Shown in pieces: positions 9,739 through 18,102 of a stretch of DNA of 64,000 nt. The position numbers and the translations under genes were made by a program. The notes under the pieces are model-generated. The model ran no database searches and was not told the origin of the DNA. It was given only the letters and a program-made list of their open reading frames with translations. How positions within the stretch are numbered: position 1 is the first letter of the stretch; each line of letters begins with the position of its first letter. The stretch is from Xiheicaenibacterium sp046351325. GTDB lineage: Bacteria; Myxococcota_A; Polyangia; Polyangiales; Polyangiaceae. The DNA lies in the NCBI GenBank assembly GCA_046351325.1, contig JAXLYR010000002.1, forward strand, positions 248,001 through 312,000, read 5' to 3'.

Positions 9739-10590
9739 ATGTCGATCCTGAGCGCCATCAAAGACCAATACGTGACGAATCGTGGCCTCAACTGGCCACT
9801 CCTGTCGCCGACGATCATCGTCATAGCGGCCTTCGTCTATATCGGGTTGGAGCACCTCTTCCCCTACGACCGCGGGCAGAAGCTATTTCGTAAAGGTTGG
9901 TTTACCGACTTCTTCTGGTACACCCTGGTCCAGAGCTACTTGATGGGGTTGCTGATCAGCTTCCTCATCCAGTTCATCGACACGAAGACGGGCCTTTCAC
10001 GCCTGCAGATCGTGACGGCGTGGCCGCTCTGGGCGCAGATCCTCTTCTTCCTCGTCACGCACGACCTCTACATCTACGCGTTCCACCGGCTCATGCACCG
10101 GAACGCCGTCCTCTGGCGTCTCCACGAGGCTCACCACTCGGTGAAGGACGTCGATTGGCTCGCCGGGTCGCGCTCGCATCCGCTCGAGATCCTGGTCAAT
10201 CAGACCATCGAGTTCCTGCCGATCGTGCTGCTCGGCGCTCCGCCCGAGGTCGCCCTGATGAAGGGCACGATCGACGCTGTCTGGGGCATGTTCATCCACG
10301 CCAACATCAACGTGCGGATGGGCTTCCTCGAGTACGTCATCAACGGGCCGGACTTGCACCGTTGGCACCACTCGAAGGAGTACATCGGCTACGGCTTCAA
10401 CTACGGGACCAAGTTCGCCTTCTGGGATTACCTGTTTGGGACGATCTACAAACCCGGTAAGAAGCCGCCCGGCTACGGCCTCGCGGAGCCTTTCCCCGAG
10501 GGGTATTTCCCGCAGGTCGCGTTCGCATTCCGGCGCTTCGATACTCCGCAGCCCGCGACCCCCTCGGGTGACGCTCCCACGAACTCCTGA
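9739..10590 (+). CDS. Sterol desaturase / fatty acid hydroxylase family membrane enzyme
   Basis: This di-iron membrane oxygenase of 283 residues has hydrophobic segments near 23-40 and 55-78 and the family's histidine clusters: HDLYIYAFHRLMH, LHEAHHS and LHRWHH. The order and spacing match the sterol desaturase/C-4 methyl oxidase/fatty acid hydroxylase group. The substrate is unknown; myxobacteria make sterols and 2-/3-hydroxy fatty acids, and either fits. It lies 45 nt after neuB on the same strand and may belong to the same transcript, which could link the acidic sugar with lipid modification. The N-terminus MSILSAIKDQY is a normal start. Confidence 0.85.
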   Translation: MSILSAIKDQYVTNRGLNWPLLSPTIIVIAAFVYIGLEHLFPYDRGQKLFRKGWFTDFFWYTLVQSYLMGLLISFLIQFIDTKTGLSRLQIVTAWPLWAQILFFLVTHDLYIYAFHRLMHRNAVLWRLHEAHHSVKDVDWLAGSRSHPLEILVNQTIEFLPIVLLGAPPEVALMKGTIDAVWGMFIHANINVRMGFLEYVINGPDLHRWHHSKEYIGYGFNYGTKFAFWDYLFGTIYKPGKKPPGYGLAEPFPEGYFPQVAFAFRRFDTPQPATPSGDAPTNS

Positions 10591-10628
10591 GTCCTGTAAG
10601 GCCATGATGGCCGCGCCGTTGTCGCTCG

Positions 10629-11837
10629 GTGAAGCGACTCCGGATCGCGGCCATCGCGCTTTTGCCGTTGTTCGGGTGCGCGGCGGCGCCCCATTGGGAC
10701 GCGGCGCTCGGCGAGTGCGCTCCCTATCCAGAAACCGATGACGGCTACATCGATTGCGCGCTCGAGCACTCGCGCGTCCCCGGTCGACCCGTAGGTGAGG
10801 TCGCCGACGAGCTCGCGCACACAGCGGCGGCGCACGGCCGTGAAAATCAGGCTGACTACGACCACCGACAGGCGCTCCGGGCGCGTCTCGCCGAGGTTCT
10901 GCCCGCCGCCCTCGCGAGCGTCGGCGCACGCCGTGAGCTCCGCGTCCGTCGCGCGCGCCTCCTCGGTCACGAGATATGGCGGCTCGACCCGAGCGTCCCG
11001 CTATCCCCATTGGTGAAGCAGATCCTCGACGAGGGCGACGCCTTTCACGCGAGCGAGGCCCAGCGCCTCGAGGAGCGCTACCCCGTCAGCGCGTTCTTAC
11101 ATCGCTGTCATCTCGAGCCGGGTACCTGTCCGCTATGGGTCAGCCCTCGCCCGGCGGCGCTGACGGCCGCGCTGGAGAACCCCGCGGGCCTTCGGTGGAC
11201 TGTGGGTGGGCCGAGCGAGTGCGAGCGCATCACGAGCGCGCTCGCGGTGAGCGGCCCGCCGGAGAACCCCCATGCCCTGGCGCAGACGCTCGTCGACCTC
11301 GAGCTCGTCGCCTGTGAGACGCTCCCCTCATTTGAACAACGTACTAGCTATCCGTGCGGTGCTTCGCAGTCGATCACGGTGACGGAGACGGTAGAGCGCG
11401 CGGTCGTTCGCGCGGTGTTCACCGTCGGCGCGAAGGCCCAGCCGGTCGAGGTCACGGGTGAGCGGCGCGTCCGAGTCAAACCCGAGGTCCAGCCGACTGG
11501 CTGCGCGCTGCCCATGTTCTTCGAGTTTGCGCGCGAAGCGGCCGAGCGCGCCTTCTTCAATCAGGTCACGTACCTCTTGAATACCGCCGCGACGATCAAC
11601 GAGTGGCTGCCCGGGGTCGTGGCGGACGCCGACCGTGACGGGGACGAGGATCTCGCGATGGAGGCGCGGGCGATCCTCTTCGTCCGCGCCGAGGCCTCCA
11701 CGCCTCTGGCGGACCTCGATTGGCTAGAAGAGCGAGTCGACCTATTGCGCCCCAACGTCAGCGATCCGGTGTTTGGAATTGGGGTTTACGCGACGGACGT
11801 CGGCTACGTGGCGGACAAGTACTTCTACCCCTTTTGA
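10629..11837 (+). CDS. Predicted lipoprotein, function unknown
   Basis: A protein of about 402 residues that I do not recognise. The N-terminus (MKRLRIAAIALLPLFGCAAA) is a clean lipoprotein signal with lipobox LFGC, so Cys17 should be lipidated. The mature part is soluble with paired cysteines (HRCHLEPGTC, YPCGASQSITVTETVERAVV). The C-terminal region has mixed helix and strand and ends YVADKYFYPF. The GTG start is close behind the desaturase gene (38 nt), so co-transcription is possible. No enzyme motif was found. Confidence 0.7.
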   Translation: MKRLRIAAIALLPLFGCAAAPHWDAALGECAPYPETDDGYIDCALEHSRVPGRPVGEVADELAHTAAAHGRENQADYDHRQALRARLAEVLPAALASVGARRELRVRRARLLGHEIWRLDPSVPLSPLVKQILDEGDAFHASEAQRLEERYPVSAFLHRCHLEPGTCPLWVSPRPAALTAALENPAGLRWTVGGPSECERITSALAVSGPPENPHALAQTLVDLELVACETLPSFEQRTSYPCGASQSITVTETVERAVVRAVFTVGAKAQPVEVTGERRVRVKPEVQPTGCALPMFFEFAREAAERAFFNQVTYLLNTAATINEWLPGVVADADRDGDEDLAMEARAILFVRAEASTPLADLDWLEERVDLLRPNVSDPVFGIGVYATDVGYVADKYFYPF

Positions 11838-11896
11838 CGGGTGAAGCGCTTCGGGTCGGGTGGCGCGTGATACCCTCGTATCGCTAGGCATCCACC

Positions 11897-12781
11897 ATGG
11901 AAAGACCGCTCATCAAGTTCGGTTACGACGGCGACTGGGTGATAAGAGCGGTCAAAGGCAGAGCCGATCGCTCTCGGCACTCTCAAGAGCAATACGCAGG
12001 CACCGAGTTCGACAACAAGTTCCTGCCCGCGCCGATCGACTGCAAGCCTTGGGTCGACGGCCAGACGAGCGGCTGGGATCTGTTCTTCTCCATGGATGTC
12101 ACCTTCATGGTGGCCGACATCGAGCGCGGCCTCTTCTCGGTGCCGCCCGAGATGAGCGGCAAGATAGGCGCCTTCGGCCCATTCCATTTGGGGGTCTACA
12201 CCGGAGTCCGGATCAGGACGGCGCCGGGCTGGGTGACGATGATCGACCGCGTCGCCGATCCGAAGATCCGCGAGAGCCTGCCGTTCTCGACCGAGACCGC
12301 GATCCTCGAGACCGACTGGTACATCTGGTTCAAGAACTTCATCGTGATTCGGCCGGACCTGTCGCGCCTCGCGGTGATGGACGCGATCACGATCGAGCGC
12401 GGCACTCCGCTCTGTCGCGTGCGGGTGATTCCACGGCTCGAGCTCATCGAGTCCGCCGAGTTCTCGGAAGAGGACTACGCAGAGCTCAAGCGCGCCCAAG
12501 ACGACTACACCCAGACCGAGCTCGCGATGAACGCACAGCAGCGCTTCCGCGCGGCCGGGCCGAAGGCCCTCTTCTATCCGCTCTACAAGCTGCGCGCGGC
12601 CGAGCACCGCATGACCTGGGAAGAGGGCGGGCCGCGCCGCGAGCGCGGTGACGCCAGCGTGATGCGCGACGGCGCCGAGCTCGCGAACGCAGCGGCCGCC
12701 GCGTCGGAGAAGGAAGCGCGCGAGGTCGAAGCCCAGGCCGCCGCCGACGCTCAGGTCTCGAAGCCGGGCAGCGGCTCGTAG
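11897..12781 (+). CDS. Conserved hypothetical protein, possibly DUF6065-like
   Basis: A soluble protein of 294 residues without signal peptide or membrane segment. The core (about 35-185) contains SGWDLFF, a central APGWVTM, ETDWYIWFKNF and IERGTPLCRVRVIPR. This pattern resembles the uncharacterised DUF6065 family, though I can only suggest this from memory. The C-terminal 60 residues are an Ala/Glu-rich helix. It has its own ATG and is preceded by a 59-nt gap. Its 3' end overlaps the convergent nucleotidyltransferase gene by 31 bp. Function unknown. Confidence 0.7.
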   Translation: MERPLIKFGYDGDWVIRAVKGRADRSRHSQEQYAGTEFDNKFLPAPIDCKPWVDGQTSGWDLFFSMDVTFMVADIERGLFSVPPEMSGKIGAFGPFHLGVYTGVRIRTAPGWVTMIDRVADPKIRESLPFSTETAILETDWYIWFKNFIVIRPDLSRLAVMDAITIERGTPLCRVRVIPRLELIESAEFSEEDYAELKRAQDDYTQTELAMNAQQRFRAAGPKALFYPLYKLRAAEHRMTWEEGGPRRERGDASVMRDGAELANAAAAASEKEAREVEAQAAADAQVSKPGSGS

Positions 12782-13638
12782 AGCTGCTCGGGGTCGTCCT
12801 CTTCGCCAGGCTCGGCGAAGACGGGCTCTTCGTCGTCCTCTTCGATCTCGGCGTGCGCTTCTTCTCTCTCGAGCGCGCGCTCGAGGAGCGCGATCCCATC
12901 CGAGCCGGAGACGCGCGCGCCCGCCGCGCGGTAGAGCGCGTATGGCAGGGGATGCTCGCGCGAGAGGAGCAAATCGAGCGCGCGCGGTGTGACGCGAACG
13001 ATGGGCTTACCGTCGGTGCTGCTCCGCTGCGTCTGCCGTAGCTCGCGCGGCTCGTAGACCGTGAACTCGACGAGGAGCGGATCGGGCTCGCGGTTCGGGC
13101 GCGGCCCGTCGCACGCGGCGATCCAGCGCGAGAGCTCGGCGCTCGGCTCGAAGCGGTAGTGCACGTACTCGCGCATCTCGCCGCCTTTCTGGATGCACGC
13201 GAGCTCGCGCTCGACGGCCCAACCGAGGTCGGCGAACGCGCGCTCGAGGTCCTCTTCTTGTTCGGGGAACACGTGGAGGTCGATGTCGCTCCCGCGCCGC
13301 ACGTGGCCGGTGCTCACCGAGCCGATGAGCCGCGGTCGAAAGGCCTCCAACGGGCGCATGACCTCGAGCGCGACGACCCGCAGCGCGAAGAGCCGGCGCC
13401 TGCGGAGCGGGCCATCGGCGAGCTCCGCGAGGTACAGGATCGCCTCGCGGATCTCGCCGTTCGAGGGCAGCTCGTGCGGGCGGAAGCACGCGGCGCGGCG
13501 GCCCTCGACGCGGCCCAACAGGCGGCGCGCGGCGATGCGCTTCGCGGTGAAATACTGCTTCACGTCCTCTTCGATCATGAGGCGCGCGGCCTCGAGCGTG
13601 ATGCGGGCGCGCAGGCCTCCGAAGCGCTCGCTGCTCAT
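12751..13638 (-). CDS. Nucleotidyltransferase-domain protein
   Basis: This 295-residue protein has a pol-beta-type nucleotidyltransferase core: IGSVSTGHVRRGSDIDLHVFP at about 104-124, where GSxxxG precedes the metal-binding SDIDL pair. The N-terminal 90 residues are helical and contain the RRLLGRVEGRRAACFRPHE stretch. The C-terminus is an acidic tail. The substrate is unknown. The start overlaps the stop of the HTH gene (ATGA), which in turn overlaps the HD gene, so the three form one operon in the order HD, HTH, nucleotidyltransferase. The pairing of HD hydrolase and nucleotidyltransferase activities is reminiscent of enzymes that make and break nucleotide bonds. Confidence 0.75.
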   Translation of the reverse strand: MSSERFGGLRARITLEAARLMIEEDVKQYFTAKRIAARRLLGRVEGRRAACFRPHELPSNGEIREAILYLAELADGPLRRRRLFALRVVALEVMRPLEAFRPRLIGSVSTGHVRRGSDIDLHVFPEQEEDLERAFADLGWAVERELACIQKGGEMREYVHYRFEPSAELSRWIAACDGPRPNREPDPLLVEFTVYEPRELRQTQRSSTDGKPIVRVTPRALDLLLSREHPLPYALYRAAGARVSGSDGIALLERALEREEAHAEIEEDDEEPVFAEPGEEDDPEQLYEPLPGFET

Positions 13639-13970
13639 GTCGCGATGGGGGTGAGGGCCGCGCGCAGCTTCGCCAGCGCGCCGCCTACAATTTTGTCATC
13701 GCGTCTCGCCCCGAAGAGGCGCTTCTGCACGACCTGCTGCGTGATCCCGAGGCGCCGCGCGATCTCGCCCTGTGAGAGCCCCTCGAAGAAGTAGGCCTCG
13801 ACGACGGCGCGTTGCTTTTCGGTCAGGGCCTCGCGGACGGCGCGGCGGACCGCGGTCGCGAGCGCGACGTCGCTCGAGGGCCCGGCGGGCCAGAGGGCCT
13901 GCGACACCGGGAAGGCGTCGAGCTCGGCGAGGAGCACCACCGCGCGCTCAGAGGTCCTCCGCGTGGTCAT
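13635..13970 (-). CDS. Sigma-70 region-4-like HTH protein
   Basis: A 111-residue protein whose C-terminal half is a sigma region 4 helix-turn-helix: LTEKQRAVVEAYFFEGLSQGEIARRLGITQQVVQKRL (about 49-85, key residues LTEKQR, SQGEIAR, QQVVQKRL). No region 2 is present, so it cannot by itself be a normal sigma factor; it may act as a DNA-binding regulator or an anti-/co-sigma partner. It overlaps the HD gene by 23 nt at its 5' end and the nucleotidyltransferase gene by 4 nt at its 3' end. Auto-regulation of the operon is a reasonable guess. Confidence 0.75.
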   Translation of the reverse strand: MTTRRTSERAVVLLAELDAFPVSQALWPAGPSSDVALATAVRRAVREALTEKQRAVVEAYFFEGLSQGEIARRLGITQQVVQKRLFGARRDDKIVGGALAKLRAALTPIAT

Positions 13971-14415
13971 GGCTGAGGGCGGCCTCGCCGCCTTGCTCGA
14001 GGAGGAAGGTCACAGCGTCTTCGGGGGTCGAGGCGTGCGCGTTGGGCGCGCGCCCCGCGAGGTCCCAGCGGCGCAGCATCGTGAGGTCGGCGAGATCGCG
14101 GCCAGTGTGGCGGCGCCGCGCTTTGCCGGGCGCGCGCAGGAGGTCGAGGTGATGGCGCACGAGGAAGACGACGCGTGGGTGGACGAGGCCGTCGAGGAGA
14201 TCGGCGCCGGTCGCGTCGTGGTCGCTCGAACCTAGCACTTTGCCTACGTCGTGGAGGAGCGCGGCGCCGAGGAGGATGGGATCGGTCGTGTCACGGCGCG
14301 CGCAATCGAAGACCTGGAGCGAGTGGAAGAGGGCGTCGCCCTCGGGGTGGTACTTCGGGTCCTGACGGACGCCGTCGAGCGGGGTGAGGAGCGAGAGGAG
14401 CTCGTCGAAGAACAT
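13948..14415 (-). CDS. HD-domain metal-dependent phosphohydrolase
   Basis: A 155-residue HD hydrolase. LFHSLQVFDCAR gives the first His, LLGAALLHDVGKVLGSSDHDATGADLLDG supplies the HD pair and later ligands, and FLVRHHLDLL adds further His. HD proteins hydrolyse phosphate esters of nucleotides, including (p)ppGpp and RNA ends. I start it at the ATG at 14415 (MFFDELLSLL); the open frame extends further upstream, but that part is Arg/Pro-rich and not family-like. It is the first gene of the HD-HTH-nucleotidyltransferase operon. The 279-bp gap to the divergent beta-helix gene holds its promoter and the 20-bp motif at 14534. Confidence 0.75.
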   Translation of the reverse strand: MFFDELLSLLTPLDGVRQDPKYHPEGDALFHSLQVFDCARRDTTDPILLGAALLHDVGKVLGSSDHDATGADLLDGLVHPRVVFLVRHHLDLLRAPGKARRRHTGRDLADLTMLRRWDLAGRAPNAHASTPEDAVTFLLEQGGEAALSHDHAEDL

Positions 14416-14533
14416 GGGTCGGGGAGGCGTCCAAAGGTGCGAAGGCGGACGCTCTCGACCTAGGGCGCGGTCACACCCACCGAGTCGGGAGGGAGGGCCG
14501 CCCGTGGGTGAGCGAGCGTGGTGTTCTGGCGCT

Positions 14534-14553
14534 GGAGGGTCCATCTCTGCCCC
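14534..14553 (+). repeat. 20-bp intergenic motif, copy 1 of 2
   Basis: GGAGGGTCCATCTCTGCCCC occurs here and, identically, at 29607-29626. Both copies are outside genes and upstream of a minus-strand gene. Just downstream lies an unusually AT-rich stretch (AAGTAAATAG...TTTGACGATAAG) that may hold promoter elements. Confidence 0.7.
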
Positions 14554-14694
14554 AAGTAAATAGTCCTTGCATTTGACGATAAGTTCTGCTCGTGCACGCG
14601 CTGCTGAGGAGCGCAGGTTCGGCGCGCGCGCGGGCTGTGAGTGCACGGGAAACACCGTGCTCTCGTGTGGCACCGTTCATGCTGCCTCGGGGGC

Positions 14695-16512
14695 ATGAAA
14701 ACGCGTCACGAATGGGCAGCCTCCCTGCTCGTGGTGCTCGCCCCGTTCGCTGCGGCATGCGGCGACGGGCCCTCGACGGGAGGCGGCGGCAGCGGCGGCA
14801 GCGGGGGACAGGGCGGCGGAGGTGCGCCCGCGGTGGACGCCTGCGCGAACGTCGACGCCTTGCGCCCGAGTTGCCAGGATCTGCCCGAGCGCTTCGATGC
14901 GTCGACGACGATCGAGAAGGGCTGCTACCTCGCGGCGAAGACGCCGATCATCGCGGCCGGCGTCACGCTGACGATCGAGGGTGGGGTTACAATCTTGTTC
15001 GCGGAGGGCACGAAGCTCGCCGTGAGCGAGGACCGCGCGCTGGTCGCAGTCGGCACTGCGACGGAGCCGATTTGCCTCACGGGTGACATCGCGACGCGCG
15101 GCTCTTGGCAGGGCGTGGAGCTCGGCCGAACCGAGGGCGACGCGGACGCGCTCGAGTACGTCACGGTCGAGTACGCGGGCAACACCGAGTCCGACGCGAG
15201 CAACGCAGGCATCAAGGTCGTCTCGGACAGCCGCGAGGTCGCGCTCTCGATGAAGCACACGACGGTGCGCGAGAGCGAGGGCTACGGGCTCTACCTCGTC
15301 GCGAGCGCGGACTTGTCGGCGTTCGAGGCGAACACGTTCACGAAGAACGGGCTCGGGCCGGTGAGCGTCGACTCGGAGGTCGCGGGCGTGCTCGACGCGG
15401 GCTCGAGCTACACCGGCAACGACGTCGACGAGATCGCGGTGCGGAGCTACCAGCTCTCGAAGAACGCGACGTGGGCGTCGCTCGGTGTGCCTTACCACCT
15501 CGACAGCCACCTCGCGGTGAAGGTCCCGTGGACCATCGAGCCGCCGAACACGATCGTGATGAGCGCGGGCGGCTGGATCAGCGTGCAAGGTGACGGCGCG
15601 GCGCTCAACGCAGTCGGCACCGCCGAGGCGCCGATCCTGTTCACGGGCGCGGTGAAGATGCGCGGCTCGTGGGACTACCTGAAGTTCGACACGACGAACA
15701 ACGCCGCGAATCAGCTCGCGTACGTCACCGTCGAGTACGGCGGCAGCATCGCGAGCGACGCGGACGGCGCGGGCATCAAGGCCACCGCTGACAGCCACGG
15801 CACGACTCTGAGCCTCGACCACGTGACCGTGCAGGAGAGCGATGGCTTCGGTCTGTTCCTCACTGGGAGCATGACGATGCCGGTCTTCGCGAACAACACG
15901 TTCACCGAGAACGGGCTCGGCCCGGTGAGCGTCGGATCGCTCGCGGTGCAGCTCCTCGACAAGACCTCGAGCTACACGGGCAACCACGTCGATCGCGTGC
16001 GCGTGCGCGACGGCAACGTGAACGCCGACGTGACGTGGCCGTCGCTCGGCGTGCCGTTCGAGCTCGAGCAGCGCATCAACGTGAGCGCCGTTTGGACGCT
16101 CGAACCCGGCGTGACGCTCATCCTGCCGGAGCTCGGTTGGATCCACGTCGGCGGCGACGACGCGGCCTTCCACGCGGTCGGGACCGAGAGCGCGCCGATC
16201 ACGATCACCGGCCTCGAGCCGACGCCCGGCTACTGGAAGGCCATCACCTTCGATACGTCGCTCAACCAGGCGAACGCCATCGAGCACGCGACCGTCGAGT
16301 ACGGCGGCGCAGTCGAGGGCGGCGGCGAGGAGGGCATGATCCAAGCGCAGTCCGACAGCCACGGCGTGGTGCTGAGCGTGAAGAACAGCACCGTCCGCCA
16401 CAGCGCCCAGTTCGGGATCTGGCTCGGCCACTACGCGAGCTACAACGACGACATCGAGTCGAGCAATACCTTCAGCGACAACGCCGAAGGCAACGTGCTC
16501 ATGCAGCCGTAA
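14695..16512 (+). CDS. Lipoprotein with three right-handed beta-helix modules
   Basis: A 605-residue surface lipoprotein. The signal ends at lipobox FAAAC and is followed by a Gly/Ser linker. The rest is three repeats of roughly 165-185 residues. Each opens with a strand like VTLTIEGGVTILF / TIVMSAGGWISV / VTLILPELGWIHV and continues with AVGTxxxPIxxTG, a (S/Y)W segment, YVTVEYxG, then TVxESxGxGL and NTFTxNGLGPVSV. Repeats of this kind fold as parallel beta-helices, common in adhesins, glycan-binding proteins and polysaccharide lyases. No catalytic motif is visible. I use the ATG at 14695 because it begins the signal peptide. It is divergent from the HD operon. Confidence 0.8.
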   Translation: MKTRHEWAASLLVVLAPFAAACGDGPSTGGGGSGGSGGQGGGGAPAVDACANVDALRPSCQDLPERFDASTTIEKGCYLAAKTPIIAAGVTLTIEGGVTILFAEGTKLAVSEDRALVAVGTATEPICLTGDIATRGSWQGVELGRTEGDADALEYVTVEYAGNTESDASNAGIKVVSDSREVALSMKHTTVRESEGYGLYLVASADLSAFEANTFTKNGLGPVSVDSEVAGVLDAGSSYTGNDVDEIAVRSYQLSKNATWASLGVPYHLDSHLAVKVPWTIEPPNTIVMSAGGWISVQGDGAALNAVGTAEAPILFTGAVKMRGSWDYLKFDTTNNAANQLAYVTVEYGGSIASDADGAGIKATADSHGTTLSLDHVTVQESDGFGLFLTGSMTMPVFANNTFTENGLGPVSVGSLAVQLLDKTSSYTGNHVDRVRVRDGNVNADVTWPSLGVPFELEQRINVSAVWTLEPGVTLILPELGWIHVGGDDAAFHAVGTESAPITITGLEPTPGYWKAITFDTSLNQANAIEHATVEYGGAVEGGGEEGMIQAQSDSHGVVLSVKNSTVRHSAQFGIWLGHYASYNDDIESSNTFSDNAEGNVLMQP

Positions 16513-16521
16513 GCGCGTCCG

Positions 16522-18102
16522 TCAGAGGCGCTCGACGATCTTCATCGCGGTGCGATCGGCGAGCGCCATGACGGTGAGCATCGGGTTCACTGCAGGGCTC
16601 GACGCGAAGACGCCGGTGTCGGCGATATAGAGGTTGTCCATCCCGTGGCAGAGGCCGTCCTCGTCGACGACGCCGCTCGTGCGGCTCTTGCCCATGCGGG
16701 TCGAGCCGAACGCGTGGTTCGCCGCGGTGATGGTGTCGCTGCACTTGAGGTTCATCGTGCGCAGGACCTCGCTCTCGCGCTTCGTGTGGATCTCCTCGGG
16801 GATGCCGTGGATCCCAGGGAGGATCGATGACGCGCCCGAGGCCCAGCAGATGTCGCTGAGGATCCCGAGGCCGCGCTGGATGAGGCGAACGTCGGCGTCG
16901 TGGAAGTGGAAGGTGAGGTCGGGCTCGAAGCTGTTCCGCTTGGCGCGGACCTCACCGAAGGAGCGATCGGCCGCGATGATGACGTCGAACGGCGCCATCT
17001 TGTCGTAGGTCGTCAGCGTGCGCTGATAGTCGCGGCCGAGCCCGGGCAGGCGCGCCGCGAGCACCGACGGCGGCGACCAGAGGACCTCGAGCTTGATGCC
17101 CTCGCGCAGGTAGTGGAGCGAGTGGTAGCCCTGCGTCGCGCCCTTCCACGGATCGATCGCGTCTTGATAGACGGCCATGATCGCGAGGCCGGGGTGCATG
17201 AGCAGCCGCTTGCCGATCCACTCGTTGTCGCGCATGACGCCGCTCTGCTGCAAAATCACAGGCGTCTGCATGCAGCCCGCGGCGAGCACGGTGACGCGCG
17301 GCCGGATGTGGACCGCGTGGCCCTGCTTGCCGGTGAACGGCTCGACGACGTGCCCCGTGACGCCCACGATGCGGCGCCCGTCGGCGACGACGCGCTCTGC
17401 GCGCACGCTCGTGAAGACGCGCGCACCTGCGCGGATGGCCGCGGGCACGTAGCTCACGTCGGTCGACTTCTTCGCGTCGTTGCGGCAGCCGGTGAAGCAC
17501 TCGCCCGAGCCGCGGCAGCCCTTCACGTTGCGCCAAGTGGGCTCGCTCGAGATGCCGAGCGCGTCGCAGCCTTGTTTGAAGCGCAGGTTGCGCTCGCCCT
17601 GCGCTTCCTTCGGCGTGGGGGCGACGAAGAGGAATTTCTCGACGCGTTCGTAGTGGGGCGCGAGCTTGGCGGCGTCGAGCTCGACGCCGGTCGCGTGGTT
17701 CCACTTGTTCCAGATCCACTCGGGCGCGCGGGCGCAGATCGCGGAGTTCACGAGCGAGCCGCCGCCGAGGGCGTTCGCCTGCATCGTCGGGATGAACATG
17801 TTGCCGCGCGCGGCGCGCGTCCCGCCCTCGCGGAGCATGCGCTGCATGGCCTCACCGGCCTCGAGGACGAAGTCCTTCTTGCCGAAGGGCGGGCCCTCCT
17901 CGAGGAGGATGACGTCGTGTCCTGCCTCGGCGATCTCCTTCGCGACGACGGCGCCCCCGGGCCCGCTGCCGACGACGAGCACGTCGCACGCGAGCTCGAG
18001 AGGCTCGTGGTAGTCGGTGTAGACCTTCACCCCGGCGTGCGGATCGGCGGGCGGAAAATCGAGCGGCGCGCGCTCGGTGCGGCTCACGGGTAGCGACTTC
18101 AC
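16522..18102 (-). CDS. GMC-family FAD-dependent oxidoreductase
   Basis: A 526-residue GMC oxidoreductase. The FAD-binding DVLVVGSGPGGAVVAKEIAEAG is at about 40-61, followed by LLEEGP, the GMC signature ALGGGSLVNSAI, LAAGCMQTPVILQQSG, and the C-terminal NLYIADTGVFASSPAVNPMLTVMALADR with the usual active-site Asn. Four cysteines near 195-206 (KGCRGSGECFTGC) are seen in related cholesterol-oxidase and long-chain-alcohol-oxidase-like members. The substrate is probably an alcohol or sterol. It overlaps the small-subunit gene by 4 nt, which suggests a two-subunit dehydrogenase like gluconate 2-dehydrogenase. Confidence 0.88.
   Translation of the reverse strand: MKSLPVSRTERAPLDFPPADPHAGVKVYTDYHEPLELACDVLVVGSGPGGAVVAKEIAEAGHDVILLEEGPPFGKKDFVLEAGEAMQRMLREGGTRAARGNMFIPTMQANALGGGSLVNSAICARAPEWIWNKWNHATGVELDAAKLAPHYERVEKFLFVAPTPKEAQGERNLRFKQGCDALGISSEPTWRNVKGCRGSGECFTGCRNDAKKSTDVSYVPAAIRAGARVFTSVRAERVVADGRRIVGVTGHVVEPFTGKQGHAVHIRPRVTVLAAGCMQTPVILQQSGVMRDNEWIGKRLLMHPGLAIMAVYQDAIDPWKGATQGYHSLHYLREGIKLEVLWSPPSVLAARLPGLGRDYQRTLTTYDKMAPFDVIIAADRSFGEVRAKRNSFEPDLTFHFHDADVRLIQRGLGILSDICWASGASSILPGIHGIPEEIHTKRESEVLRTMNLKCSDTITAANHAFGSTRMGKSRTSGVVDEDGLCHGMDNLYIADTGVFASSPAVNPMLTVMALADRTAMKIVERL

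Noticed and set aside
11860..12651. Overlapping Arg-rich frame beside the DUF-like gene
   Set aside because: The alternative frame at 11897 has normal composition and conserved-looking motifs; the other is a shadow.
14677..16431. Long minus-strand open frame opposite the beta-helix lipoprotein
   Set aside because: The plus strand has a signal peptide and three repeated modules; the minus translation is low-complexity Arg/Val/Asp.
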